A DNA stretch of 64,000 nucleotides from Saccharophagus sp. K07 (GTDB taxonomy: Bacteria; Pseudomonadota; Gammaproteobacteria; Pseudomonadales; Cellvibrionaceae): the NCBI RefSeq assembly GCF_014336955.1, contig NZ_QRAI01000004.1, forward strand, positions 372,001 through 436,000. Direction: 5' to 3'. The translations under genes and the position numbers were made by a program. A model generated the notes under the pieces. It was given only the letters and a program-made list of their open reading frames with translations, had not been told where the DNA came from and ran no database searches. This document shows positions 54,560-62,735 of this stretch, piece by piece; position 1 is the first letter of the stretch, and the number at the start of each line of letters is the position of its first letter.

Positions 54560-54889
54560 ATGGGTCTGATAGTTTGCAGTAAACATGGCGAAACTGGCTT
54601 TATGCCCTTTGTTTCCAAAGAGTTGTCAGATGAAATGCTGAAGGGAAAGAGATTCAGCTCAAGTCATTTGGCGCAGGTTGAAGTTGTCTTAATCGACGAA
54701 GAAGACGGTGAAGTGATGCATACGATGTATTACTTGATGACGAAAGACTGCTTTTTCAGAATAAACGCGAAGAGCCGGTACGAAATCAGGACAGATGATG
54801 ATGAGAAAAATTTAGACTCAATTTTTGATCCGGTAATGAAGGGCGGAGGAATTTGCGGAGAGTGCTTTCGCGACTGTATTATTAAATAG
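54560..54889 (+). CDS. Candidate immunity protein for the cassette-2 toxin
   Basis: ATG at 54560, GGAGG eight bases upstream inside the toxin's own end, giving 109 residues. Product: MGLIVCSKHGETGFMPFVSK..., an acidic soluble protein with Cys near both ends (VCSKHG and ICGECFRDC), suggestive of a metal or disulfide site. No family recognised. Its place, one base after the restored toxin stop, fits an immunity role. Confidence 0.6.
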   Translation: MGLIVCSKHGETGFMPFVSKELSDEMLKGKRFSSSHLAQVEVVLIDEEDGEVMHTMYYLMTKDCFFRINAKSRYEIRTDDDEKNLDSIFDPVMKGGGICGECFRDCIIK

Positions 54890-54907
54890 ACTCAGATTCT
54901 TGTAGTG

Positions 54908-54986
54908 GCAGCTCTCGTGACTACAACGGTGGTTTAATGGTGCAAACATTGACGCAAATGTGACGAAAGCAGATGGAAAACAAATC
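54908..54986 (+). pseudogene. Decayed toxin-3/immunity-3 junction
   Basis: Nearly matches 57008-57086, the junction of the third toxin's stop and its immunity gene. CTCTCGTGACT, AACGGTGGTTTAAT and AAAGCAGATGGAAAACAAAT are shared, but an internal stop (TGTGACGAAAG versus TGTAGCGAAAG) and a truncation destroy the immunity frame. A scar of past cassette exchange. Confidence 0.75.
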
Positions 54987-55013
54987 TCGATTTATTATTC
55001 TGGCGAGTTTTTT

Positions 55014-55730
55014 GTGATTAGAAGCTATGCGTGTAACGCACCAGGTACAGACTACATATGCTCCGATATCCACGGCCATTTCTCTCTCCTCACCCAGCAG
55101 CTCGACGAAATCAATTTCAACGAACAAACCGACCGCCTCTTTTCCCTCGGCGATTTAATTGACCGAGGCGATGAATCTGCCCAAGCTCTCGAATGGTTAG
55201 CCAAGCCGTGGTTTTTCGCTATCCAAGGCAATCACGAGAGAATGTTGATCAATGCCTATGAAAGCCGATCCGAATCCTTATGGTTTCAATGGATGATGTG
55301 GGGCGGTAGTTGGGCAGAGGATATGGAGCTTGAAGCGCTGGAGCCGTTTTATCTGGCATTCTCGCAACTGCCCCTGGCAATTGAGCTGGCATTGCCGAAT
55401 GGAAAGTCGGTGGGCCTAGTTCACGCGGAATTACCGGATGTTTGCGATTGGGATGAGGTTAAACAGTTGTTGGCGCATATAGAGCCGAGCCAAATCGAAG
55501 CAACTCTGGCGACCAGCGATATGTTGTGGAGTAAAATCCAGCCTTATTTACCACCAGACGAAATTCCGCGAGTCGAGCCGGTGCGTAATATCGATCATGT
55601 TTTTCACGGGCATACGATTGTGGAAAATTATAAGACTATTGCCAATCGTACTTTTATGGATTTAGGGTCTTACGAGTCAAGCCGGATAGGATTGCTTGAT
55701 CCAGTTAAATTTCTAAGCGATCCGTTTTAA
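55014..55730 (+). CDS. PPP-family Ser/Thr protein phosphatase, copy 2
   Basis: 238 residues from the GTG at 55014, aligned with the start of copy 1 (an open frame extends upstream through the decayed immunity remnant). Motifs DIHGH, GDLIDRGDES, GNHERM and VFHGHT are all intact. The first third differs from copy 1 at many synonymous and some coding positions, whereas the rest is almost identical, a gene-conversion-like mosaic. Stop followed by the same terminator and esterase remnant as copy 1. Confidence 0.9.
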   Translation: MIRSYACNAPGTDYICSDIHGHFSLLTQQLDEINFNEQTDRLFSLGDLIDRGDESAQALEWLAKPWFFAIQGNHERMLINAYESRSESLWFQWMMWGGSWAEDMELEALEPFYLAFSQLPLAIELALPNGKSVGLVHAELPDVCDWDEVKQLLAHIEPSQIEATLATSDMLWSKIQPYLPPDEIPRVEPVRNIDHVFHGHTIVENYKTIANRTFMDLGSYESSRIGLLDPVKFLSDPF

Positions 55731-55781
55731 TTTTTTGCTTTTCTAACTGTGGGTAATTGTTCGACATCGTTATAAAAAATA

Positions 55782-55809
55782 AAAAAGGCGACCTCACGGT
55801 CGCCTTTCG
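55782..55809. terminator. Bidirectional terminator after phosphatase copy 2
   Basis: AAAGGCGACC and GGTCGCCTTT around TCAC, with flanking A and T runs. One loop base differs from the copy at 51341-51368. Confidence 0.88.
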
Positions 55810-55850
55810 TAATTATTTAATAAGCTCGTTACCTACCTCAAATAATCTGC

Positions 55851-56081
55851 TTATCTTAAGTAATCTTTAATCGCGTTATACCAAGTCTGCCCAATAAATC
55901 GGTAACCCGTGTCGTTGGGATGGAGGTTATCCGTTCCCAGTCCGTTCGAGGGGTAGCCTTGGTATTGGTCTACCAGGATGACATTAAAACCTTGGTTTAT
56001 GCGCTCCTGCACAACACCGGGAATGATGGCGACGTAGGAATCCGCCCACTGTCTGGCGTAGTCGTTGCGCGGGGTGCTGGT
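55851..56081 (-). pseudogene. 3' remnant of an SGNH/GDSL-type esterase, copy 2
   Basis: Same C-terminal fragment as at 51410-51640, with LHPNDTGYRFIGQTWY; it ends KDYLR where the other ends KDHLR. The left junction to the Rhs core is at the same place in both, so one fusion event was duplicated together with its flanks. Confidence 0.75.
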
Positions 56082-57036
56082 TAAAACCACAAAAAATGGC
56101 CAAGCCACCACCTACGACCCCCTAGGCCGCCGAATCAGCAAAACCGACACCTTCGGCACCACCCGCTATTTATGGGCCGGCGACCAAATGGTGCAGGAGC
56201 AGCGCAACAGCATCAAAAAAACCTATATCTACGAACCCGAAAGCTTCCGCCCCGTCGCGCAAGTGGTGGACGGCAAAACCTACCACTACCACCTCGACCA
56301 CCTAGGCACCCCCCGCGAACTCACCGACGACCAAGGCAAAGTCGTCTGGAAAGTTCGCTACAAAACCTACGGTAACGTGGCGGTAAAGGAAGTCGAGGAA
56401 GTGGAAAACAACCTCCGCTTCCAGGGCCAGTATTTTGATGAAGAGACGGGGCTGCATTACAACCGGTTTCGGTACTACAATCCGAACACCGGGCAGTTTA
56501 TTACGCAGGATCCGATTGGGCTTTTAGGGGGTGTTAATAACTACCAATATGCGCCTAATCCGGTGGGGTGGGTGGATCCGTTTGGGTTGAGTTGTAAGGA
56601 GCAACAAAGAATTCAAAGGGCGCGCGAACGCCAACATCAGATGCTTGAAGATAACGTTGGGTTTAACGTAAGTCCATCAGATTGGGACGCATACCCCTCG
56701 ATCGGTAGGGCAGGTTCTTTTGTTTCTGATAAACAAAGCGTTACTGACGTAATTGGGAGTATTGATGGCATGTCTAATATGACAATTCAAAAAGCCGATG
56801 CGGCTCGTTTAGAGACTGCTTTTGGCTTAGAGCCTGGTTCTCTTCAAGGCGGATTCAAAATTCGGCAGGTAGACAATATCAAAGGTAGGAGCCCTAGAAG
56901 TCCTATGGAGGGAAATAGGTTTTTCTTGGGGGCGGGGAATCACCTACCCGGTGGTGCACCTGAGATGGTGGTCGATTCTATTCCGACTGTAGATGGTGGT
57001 GGAGTGACAACTCTCGTGACTGTAACGGTGGTTTAA
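56065..57036 (+). CDS. Orphan Rhs C-terminal cassette 3 with a different toxin domain
   Basis: A 323-codon frame: partial Rhs core from LVKTTKNGQATTYDPLGRRI to WVDPFGL, then about 145 residues unlike the other two toxins. The toxin part begins CKEQQRIQRARERQHQMLED and ends with MEGNRFFLGAGNHLPGGAPE, then MVVDSIPTVDGG and a beta-rich VTTLVTVTVV. I cannot name its activity. There is no N-terminal export part, so it is probably silent unless recombined into the full gene or translated from the TTG at 56065. Immunity gene follows after 2 bp. Confidence 0.8.
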   Translation: MRGVLVKTTKNGQATTYDPLGRRISKTDTFGTTRYLWAGDQMVQEQRNSIKKTYIYEPESFRPVAQVVDGKTYHYHLDHLGTPRELTDDQGKVVWKVRYKTYGNVAVKEVEEVENNLRFQGQYFDEETGLHYNRFRYYNPNTGQFITQDPIGLLGGVNNYQYAPNPVGWVDPFGLSCKEQQRIQRARERQHQMLEDNVGFNVSPSDWDAYPSIGRAGSFVSDKQSVTDVIGSIDGMSNMTIQKADAARLETAFGLEPGSLQGGFKIRQVDNIKGRSPRSPMEGNRFFLGAGNHLPGGAPEMVVDSIPTVDGGGVTTLVTVTVV

Positions 57037-57038
57037 TC

Positions 57039-57365
57039 GTGCAAAAAATTGACGCATATGTAGCGAAAGCAGATGGAAAACAAATTAGGGTTTGCTCTAC
57101 CAGCGGCGTTCTAGATTCGCGGCTTAAGTTACTAGGGTTCATCTTTGATCCCGTCCTATCTGCGTACGTAATAGATGTTTCGGACATATATCAAAAAGCC
57201 AAAATCTTTTCAGTATTAAGAGATGAGGGTGTGGCCTTCTCGGACGGGAGAGAGTGGTGTCCGTCGGAATTATTCGAATATTTTAGAGAGCAAAACCTAT
57301 TGAGCGGGAAATTCAAGCGGATTTCTTGGCAAGATCCTCTGAATTTTACCGTTACCGAGATTTAG
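57039..57365 (+). CDS. Candidate immunity protein for the cassette-3 toxin
   Basis: 108 residues from a GTG two bases after the toxin stop, with GGTGG upstream. Product MQKIDAYVAKADGKQIRVCS..., a small alpha/beta soluble protein (LLGFIFDPVLSAYVIDV, FEYFREQNLL). No family recognised. A truncated copy of its start lies at 54944-54986, which supports its mobility as part of a cassette. Confidence 0.6.
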   Translation: MQKIDAYVAKADGKQIRVCSTSGVLDSRLKLLGFIFDPVLSAYVIDVSDIYQKAKIFSVLRDEGVAFSDGREWCPSELFEYFREQNLLSGKFKRISWQDPLNFTVTEI

Positions 57366-57455
57366 ATTGACAGTTAATCGCGGTATTTTGGGTGTAGGGG
57401 AGTATCAGCCTGCTCGTTATATGGTTGTAATGATCAGATTGATGAGGCACGGTTA

Positions 57456-58241
57456 GTGATTCGCATCATCTCATGTAATTTAACAGGCAAAGACTACATC
57501 TGCTCCGATATCCACGGCCATTTCTCTCTGCTCGCCCAGCAGCTCAAGAAAATTAATTTCAACGAAAAAACCGACCGCTTATTTTCCCTCGGCGATTTGA
57601 TCGATCGAGGAGACGAATCTGATCAAGTTCTGGAGTGGTTGGCTAAACCCTGGTTTTTCGCTATTCAAGGCAATCACGAGCGGATGCTGATCAATGCCTA
57701 TGAAAGCCGCTCTGAATCTTTATGGTTCCAATGGATGATGTGGGGAGGCAGTTGGGCGGAGGATATGGATTTGGAATCGCTCGAGCCGTTTTATCAAGCA
57801 TTATCTCGGCTGCCTATCGCAATTGAACTGAGCCTTCCGAATAACAAAAAAGTTGGTTTGGTTCATGTGGAATTACCGGATGTTTGTGATTGGGATGATA
57901 TTAAACAGCTGCTATCGAATATAGAGCCTAATCAGATCGAAGCTACACTAGCTACCAGTGATATGCTTTGGGGAAAAATACAGCCTTATCTGCCGATAGA
58001 TGAAATTCTTCGAATAGAACTGGTCCAGAATATCGATCATGTGTTTCATGGTCATACGATAGTCGAGTCCTACCGCACGATTACCAATCGCACTTTTATG
58101 GATTTGGGATCTTACGAGTCGGGCCGTATTGGTTTGCTTGACCCGGTTCTCTTTTTGGATGATTGCGACCATTCACATCAAATTAAGAGCACTGGATGTT
58201 TTGATCGTTTCTTGCGCAACCAGCTATGCGCACTCCTGTAA
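57456..58241 (+). CDS. PPP-family Ser/Thr protein phosphatase, copy 3
   Basis: 261 residues from a GTG (VIRIISCNLTGKDYICSD). Motifs DIHGH, GDLIDRGDES, GNHERM and VFHGHT are intact. It is the most divergent of the three (INFNEKTDRL, PIAIELSLPN). Unlike the others it does not end at LLDPVKFLS; about 25 extra residues follow (DDCDHSHQIKSTGCFDRFLR), perhaps because the original stop region was replaced. No esterase remnant follows; a terminator lies 100 bp later. Confidence 0.88.
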   Translation: MIRIISCNLTGKDYICSDIHGHFSLLAQQLKKINFNEKTDRLFSLGDLIDRGDESDQVLEWLAKPWFFAIQGNHERMLINAYESRSESLWFQWMMWGGSWAEDMDLESLEPFYQALSRLPIAIELSLPNNKKVGLVHVELPDVCDWDDIKQLLSNIEPNQIEATLATSDMLWGKIQPYLPIDEILRIELVQNIDHVFHGHTIVESYRTITNRTFMDLGSYESGRIGLLDPVLFLDDCDHSHQIKSTGCFDRFLRNQLCALL

Positions 58242-58340
58242 AACCTTTCGACAAAATCATAAGAAATCTCGCTTCGTCAAAACTATCGCCTTTCTTCGTC
58301 ATATGTCTAACGTATTGAGTTGACCTAACTTTTTCGCTTT

Positions 58341-58370
58341 AGCAGCGAGCTGCCTAGCTCGCTGCTTTTC
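58341..58370 (+). terminator. Rho-independent terminator after phosphatase copy 3
   Basis: AGCAGCGAGCT and AGCTCGCTGCT form a perfect 11-bp stem with a GCCT loop, followed by TTTT. It also lies at the 3' side of the convergent TPR gene. The 100 bp between it and the phosphatase stop contain no gene that I can support. Confidence 0.85.
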
Positions 58371-58406
58371 GATATTCAGAGATTCTTCTAAACCGAAAAT
58401 AAGAAC

Positions 58407-60077
58407 TCAGGTGGTACCCATGGAATGTGCGTCTCGCAGGGTTATTACACGCGGATCTTTCGGCCAATGTTGCAGCAGTACTCTTAAATCATTTTCGGCC
58501 ATTTCGGTTTTCCCCATATCCATCAACAGCTCGGCTCGTGCGATCAACGCAGAATAATAAGGGAATTGGCTACAGAGGTTGACTGCGTCATTAAATTCGT
58601 CCAAAGCTTCTTCTTTATTGCCACAAGCCAGATGGTGACGCCCCATCAGTAAACTGGCGAATGGGCTGCGGTGTCCCCGAATTCGAGCTTGGGTTATAAG
58701 TTCGTGAATCTGCTGCGCGTTGCCGAGAATGTGGGCCAGATGCGCCAAATGCAAATAGGGAGCACCGTCGTCCGGGTTGTCCTCACAATAATCGGTCAGT
58801 AGATGCTGAATTTCCTCCCACTCATCAAGCACGGGTTGTCGGTCGTTGTGATAATTCTGCAGCAGGGAAGCACTTAACAGAAAGCCTGAGCGAAGGTGAT
58901 GTGGGTTTTCCGCTAAATCTCTTCGTGCTTCCGCTGCTGCTTGCGTGTAACGTTCCAGTTTGTAAAGGCACTCCGCTGCCAGCGCGCTGAAGTAATTCCA
59001 TTGGCGAGGTAAGTGTTCTGTTGGAGCTAGGCACGCAAGTGCTTCTTCATAATTGCGTTGAGCAATATGATGTTTTGCCAAGGTTTCGCGAGCACCAACG
59101 TAGTTTGCAGAATCCGGAGTGATGGCTTCCAACAAATCCGTCCCTGCAGCGTAGTGGCCGGAGCGTAATAACAGTTCAGCTAAAGAGACTTTTTGTTCTT
59201 CAGTGAATGCAATTGTCGTGTGCCTGCCTTCGATCAGTGCTTTCGTCAATTGAATTAATTTTAAATTGGCGGCCACATCGAAAGAATGCTCGTCCAAAAT
59301 CTTTTGACACATATAAATCCCGTTGAGCAGATCACCTTCTGCTTCTGCAATTCGCAAAAGGGAACGAAGTGCGACGAGATTACCTGAATCCTGCGCAAGA
59401 ACAGACTTTGCCAAATCCTTTCCTAAAGCGAGGTTGCCTTCGCGCACAGCTGCGAGCATTGCTAGCTCGTCGGCGGCAGCCTTAATTTGTGATGTCGCTG
59501 CAATAGATTGGCAGACTTTTAAAACTTGGGAGAATTTTTTACCGTAAAACAGGCATTGTGCGTACAACAGCGTGGCTGGTTCGAAATCCGGAGCCATTTT
59601 GTGGCATTGTTCAAAGCTCTCCGAGGCCGCCGCAAAGTTCAAACCGTTCAGCTGTGCTTTGCCGGTGAAAAAATGGAAGTGAAACAGCGCTCTTAATTGC
59701 GAATTTTGATCATTAAGGTTCTTGTAGCACTCAAAAAGACGTCCTTGTATGTCTGGGTTTTCTGGATCATTTTCGCCCCATGAATTTAACAAGGCTAAAG
59801 CCTCTTCATATTGGCCTCTTGCAATATGCATGTCGACCAAAAAGCAGAAAAAGAATCGTTCGGGCCAAAAGCTCAGAGCTTCTTTGGCAAGTATGAAGAG
59901 TTCGTCGGAAGTTTTTCGACTCTCAAGATTGGACATGGCTACCATTTTATAGGCATACCAATCTCTATTTTGCGCTTTGCGCAGCGTAGTCTCGCTGAGG
60001 GCTTCGTCCAATGCATTCCACTGATTGCTGTGGTACAGAATGTCGAGATTTTGGGAGAATTCATCATGAATTTGCAT
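58407..60077 (-). CDS. TPR-repeat protein
   Basis: 556 residues from the ATG at 60077 (AAGGAT seven bases upstream, overlapping the stop of the preceding gene). The protein is a nearly continuous series of tetratricopeptide helices: RGQYEEALALLNSWGENDPE, NFAAASESFEQCHKMAPDFE, RNYEEALACLAP, GNKEEALDEFNDAVN. No signal peptide. It probably acts as a protein-binding scaffold. Coupled to the DUF1266 gene 10 bp upstream. Confidence 0.83.
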   Translation of the reverse strand: MQIHDEFSQNLDILYHSNQWNALDEALSETTLRKAQNRDWYAYKMVAMSNLESRKTSDELFILAKEALSFWPERFFFCFLVDMHIARGQYEEALALLNSWGENDPENPDIQGRLFECYKNLNDQNSQLRALFHFHFFTGKAQLNGLNFAAASESFEQCHKMAPDFEPATLLYAQCLFYGKKFSQVLKVCQSIAATSQIKAAADELAMLAAVREGNLALGKDLAKSVLAQDSGNLVALRSLLRIAEAEGDLLNGIYMCQKILDEHSFDVAANLKLIQLTKALIEGRHTTIAFTEEQKVSLAELLLRSGHYAAGTDLLEAITPDSANYVGARETLAKHHIAQRNYEEALACLAPTEHLPRQWNYFSALAAECLYKLERYTQAAAEARRDLAENPHHLRSGFLLSASLLQNYHNDRQPVLDEWEEIQHLLTDYCEDNPDDGAPYLHLAHLAHILGNAQQIHELITQARIRGHRSPFASLLMGRHHLACGNKEEALDEFNDAVNLCSQFPYYSALIARAELLMDMGKTEMAENDLRVLLQHWPKDPRVITLRDAHSMGTT

Positions 60078-60087
60078 TTGTCTATCC

Positions 60088-60765
60088 TTAGTGGCTGATA
60101 GGGCTATGGTCAAAGGCGCTAAAATCCGGATGGCGACACCAGGGGCTTTCTGGATCGGTCAGTAAAAACTTCGTGGCGTTCAGGTATTTAATTCCGGACG
60201 CATCGTTTAGGTTTTTTAGAGAATATTGACGACCGATCAGGTAGCTGTGTGCAAATTGAAACCAGTTGCTGAATATGCGCCGGGCCATGGTGCCGTAAGC
60301 CATGACTGTTTCCCAGGCTTCTTCTTCATCTATATAGCCCGAGGTCGCGGCCATGCGCGCCAAAAAGGTTGCGCGCCCTATATCCCATGCGGCTATACCC
60401 ACTTGGTCAATCACGTCGCGATAGTGGTAGATTATTCTGAAACGGTGGTGCTGTTGTGGGTTGTTGGCTTTGTAGTGCTCCATCAGTCGGGTAATTTGCT
60501 CCGGAGATAGAGCCAGCAAATGGCCCCAATCCCTGTCAAAAACTTCCCGTCCGCCACCTTTCCGTAGCCAGTCCAGCGTTTCTCTGTATTGATCTGCGTT
60601 ATAGATATCCCACCAGGAGGCTAACACCTTACGGTATTCCTCGGGATCTCTGTGTTTTAGGATGTCATGCCTCTCGCCGTTGGCGGCGACGGAGATGGCG
60701 GATAGGCCGAGAGACCAGAGTTGTTCATCTGTGTATTGAAAGGGATTGTAGGAGGTGTCGTCCAT
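60088..60765 (-). CDS. DUF1266 domain protein
   Basis: 225 residues, soluble. The C-terminal half fits DUF1266 as I know it: GIAAWDIGRATFLARMAATS, then GYIDEEEAWETVMAYGTMAR and NWFQFAHSYLIGRQYS. N-terminal LWSLGLSAISVAANGERHD is typical too. Function unknown; in enterobacteria such genes cluster with Sel1/TPR and DnaJ-like genes. Here it is cotranscribed with a TPR gene. Confidence 0.75.
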   Translation of the reverse strand: MDDTSYNPFQYTDEQLWSLGLSAISVAANGERHDILKHRDPEEYRKVLASWWDIYNADQYRETLDWLRKGGGREVFDRDWGHLLALSPEQITRLMEHYKANNPQQHHRFRIIYHYRDVIDQVGIAAWDIGRATFLARMAATSGYIDEEEAWETVMAYGTMARRIFSNWFQFAHSYLIGRQYSLKNLNDASGIKYLNATKFLLTDPESPWCRHPDFSAFDHSPISH

Positions 60766-60885
60766 TTTCTTTAATCCTTTATGCTGAAGTAGAACGGGGC
60801 TAAGTATAAACCGAAAGCCCTTGAGGTGAAATTATTATGGCGACAATGGTCATTAGGATCAGCCTGAAAAGATGAGTGATTTGAA

Positions 60886-61560
60886 ATGAATAAGTTACAA
60901 AAAAAATTTTTTGACGAGTCTTTTGTCTTGATTCCAAGTGGAAGCTTTTGGATGGGATCTGACAACGGTCTGCCGCTGGAAACTCCCGTCCATAAGGTGG
61001 AGATTGATAAAGATTTCTATTTGGCGTCTACGCCCACTACACAACGATTATGGCGCTCTGTAATGGGAAATAATCCTTCCCATTTTCAATCCGGTGATTT
61101 GCTTCCGGTCGAAAATATCACTTGGCATGAAGCCTGTGAGTTTTGTGAAAAATTCGGAAAGTCAATAGGAAAAATAGTCCGTCTGCCAACAGAAGCAGAA
61201 TGGGAATACTCATGCCGCGCCGGGACAACAACGGAATTCTATTGGGGTGATGAGTCGAATGCGACGATTGATTATGCCTGGTTTGATTTGAACAGCATGG
61301 ACAGCACGCAGCCTGTCGGTCTTAAAAAGCCCAACAATTTTGGGTTGTATGACATGGTGGGTAACGTTTGGGAGTGGTGCCTCGATTTGTGGGCCAGTGA
61401 TTATTCGCAAGATCCAGTGCCGTCCAAGATCGGAAAAAGATCTATTCGAGGTGGCGCCTGGGATATGGATGTATTTCGTTGTCGTTCTGCATACAGGTCC
61501 AGCGAGGGTGAGGAGATTTCAACAAAGAAAATCGGATTCCGCGTGGTAATTGAAATATGA
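60886..61560 (+). CDS. Formylglycine-generating-enzyme-like (FGE/SUMF1) protein
   Basis: 224 residues with the FGE-sulfatase fold: FVLIPSGSFWMGSD at the start, PVENITWHEACEFCEKFGK, RLPTEAEWEYSCRAGT, YDMVGNVWEWCLDLW, and GGAWDMDVFRCRSAYRSS then GFRVV at the end. Members oxidise sulfatase cysteines, make ergothioneine, or act in peptide-toxin and reverse-transcriptase contexts. No signal peptide, so cytosolic. The substrate is unknown. It lies 120 bp from the divergent DUF1266 gene. Confidence 0.85.
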   Translation: MNKLQKKFFDESFVLIPSGSFWMGSDNGLPLETPVHKVEIDKDFYLASTPTTQRLWRSVMGNNPSHFQSGDLLPVENITWHEACEFCEKFGKSIGKIVRLPTEAEWEYSCRAGTTTEFYWGDESNATIDYAWFDLNSMDSTQPVGLKKPNNFGLYDMVGNVWEWCLDLWASDYSQDPVPSKIGKRSIRGGAWDMDVFRCRSAYRSSEGEEISTKKIGFRVVIEI

Positions 61561-61575
61561 TTACTGTCTATTTAA

Positions 61576-61710
61576 TGCGCTAAAAATGTCTCGGTTTACG
61601 AATCGGCTGAGGCTGAAGTTTTAATTTGCCCCGGAACAAAATTTGATGTTGTAGAAAAGAAAAAAAGTGCGGATGGCAACTGGAACATTAAACTAAGAGA
61701 GAAAACCTAA
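61576..61710 (+). pseudogene. C-terminal remnant of an ADP-ribosyltransferase toxin
   Basis: In-frame stretch without a start: CAKNVSVYESAEAEVLICPG, then TKFDVVEKKK and WNIKLREKT before TAA at 61708-61710. E-x-E followed by VL-x-x-PGT-x-F-x-V is the closing pattern of ADP-ribosyltransferase exoenzyme domains (PF03496-like), the ExE region carrying the catalytic glutamate. The N-terminal part is gone. Its stop is 14 bp before an ADP-ribosylglycohydrolase gene, which would be its matching immunity protein. Confidence 0.6.
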
Positions 61711-61724
61711 ACTGGAGGTGTGGG

Positions 61725-62735
61725 TTGGGTGACGTAAGCGACAGTTTACAATTTCCGATGATCGATGACCGATTTTCTGAGGGAAGCCGGGTAATTTCAC
61801 CTTGGGTTAACTCATATCTGAATTTTCGAATGCAAAACCCGGATCCTAGTCTGGCAAAGCAGTACTTGGATTCAATTGGTCAGAACTCATCAGAAATTGC
61901 CTCAAAATATAGAGGCTGTCTATTAGGGCTTGCTCTGGGAGATGCATTGGGAGCCACACTGGAGTTCAGTGAAAGGGATGCTCTGCCGCGAGTTACTAAT
62001 TTAGTTGGCGGCGGTCCATTTAATCTCAAGCCTGGGGAATGGACCGACGATACAAGTATGGCATTATGCCTAGCCCATAGCTTGTTACGAAAAGAGTACT
62101 TTAGTTCTTATGATCAGTTGGAACTTTATACGTTGTGGTGGAAAACGGGACTATTTAGTGTAAATGGTCACTGTTTCGATATTGGTAATACCGTATTGCG
62201 GGCACTTGAGCAATTCGAGTTAACCAAAAAAGCTAATGTCGGGGATCCAAGTCCTCAAGCAGCGGGTAATGGTTCTTTAATGCGTGTAGCTCCGGCCGCT
62301 CTATTTTTTTTGGGAGATCCGGAGGCTTGTGTTAAAGCGTGTGGAGCGAGTTCTAAAACCACTCATAAGGCTCCCGAAGCTGTTGATGCATGTCGATATT
62401 TTGGTGGGCTGATTTTTGGAGCCATTTTAGGTTATAACAAGAAAGAGCTAACGACCGAAGTCTTTGAGCCTTTTCCTGGCGCATGGGATAGCGAACCATT
62501 GCAGCCATCTATAGTTAACGTAGCTCAAAATGCCTATAAAAAGTCGAGAAATGAAATTAGGTCCACGGGTTATGTGATAGATACACTGGAGGCAGCGCTG
62601 TGGGCATTTTCTAATAGCACAACTTTTGAAGAAGGGGCTATTCTAGCTGCCAATTTGGCAGGAGATTCTGATACTGTCGCGGCAGTGTATGGTCAGTTGG
62701 CTGGCAGATCGTCTACTCCGCTATGGGGTTTGTGA
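61725..62735 (+). CDS. ADP-ribosylglycohydrolase family protein (Tri1/DraG-like)
   Basis: 336 residues from a TTG with GGAGG six bases upstream. ARH-fold motifs: YRGCLLGLALGDALGATLEF, the Mg-binding GEWTDDTSMALCLA, GNGSLMRVAPAALFF, and the late LAGDSDTVAAVYGQLAG. All metal-ligand aspartates appear intact. Such enzymes remove ADP-ribose from proteins; in the known Tre1-Tri1 pair one serves as immunity against a type VI ADP-ribosyltransferase effector. The remnant of such a toxin directly upstream supports that role here. Confidence 0.88.
   Translation: MGDVSDSLQFPMIDDRFSEGSRVISPWVNSYLNFRMQNPDPSLAKQYLDSIGQNSSEIASKYRGCLLGLALGDALGATLEFSERDALPRVTNLVGGGPFNLKPGEWTDDTSMALCLAHSLLRKEYFSSYDQLELYTLWWKTGLFSVNGHCFDIGNTVLRALEQFELTKKANVGDPSPQAAGNGSLMRVAPAALFFLGDPEACVKACGASSKTTHKAPEAVDACRYFGGLIFGAILGYNKKELTTEVFEPFPGAWDSEPLQPSIVNVAQNAYKKSRNEIRSTGYVIDTLEAALWAFSNSTTFEEGAILAANLAGDSDTVAAVYGQLAGRSSTPLWGL

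Larger units (their letters stand above)
55280..56599 (+). repeat. 1.3-kb direct repeat, copy B
   Basis: Partner of 50838-52158. Contains most of phosphatase copy 2, the terminator, esterase remnant 2 and an Rhs core. It differs from copy A by scattered substitutions and a short in-frame loss in the Rhs core (the TYTYDP repeat reads TTYDP here). Confidence 0.85.

Noticed and set aside
61340-61549. 69-codon frame inside the FGE-like gene
   Set aside because: Different frame within a gene that has complete FGE motifs.
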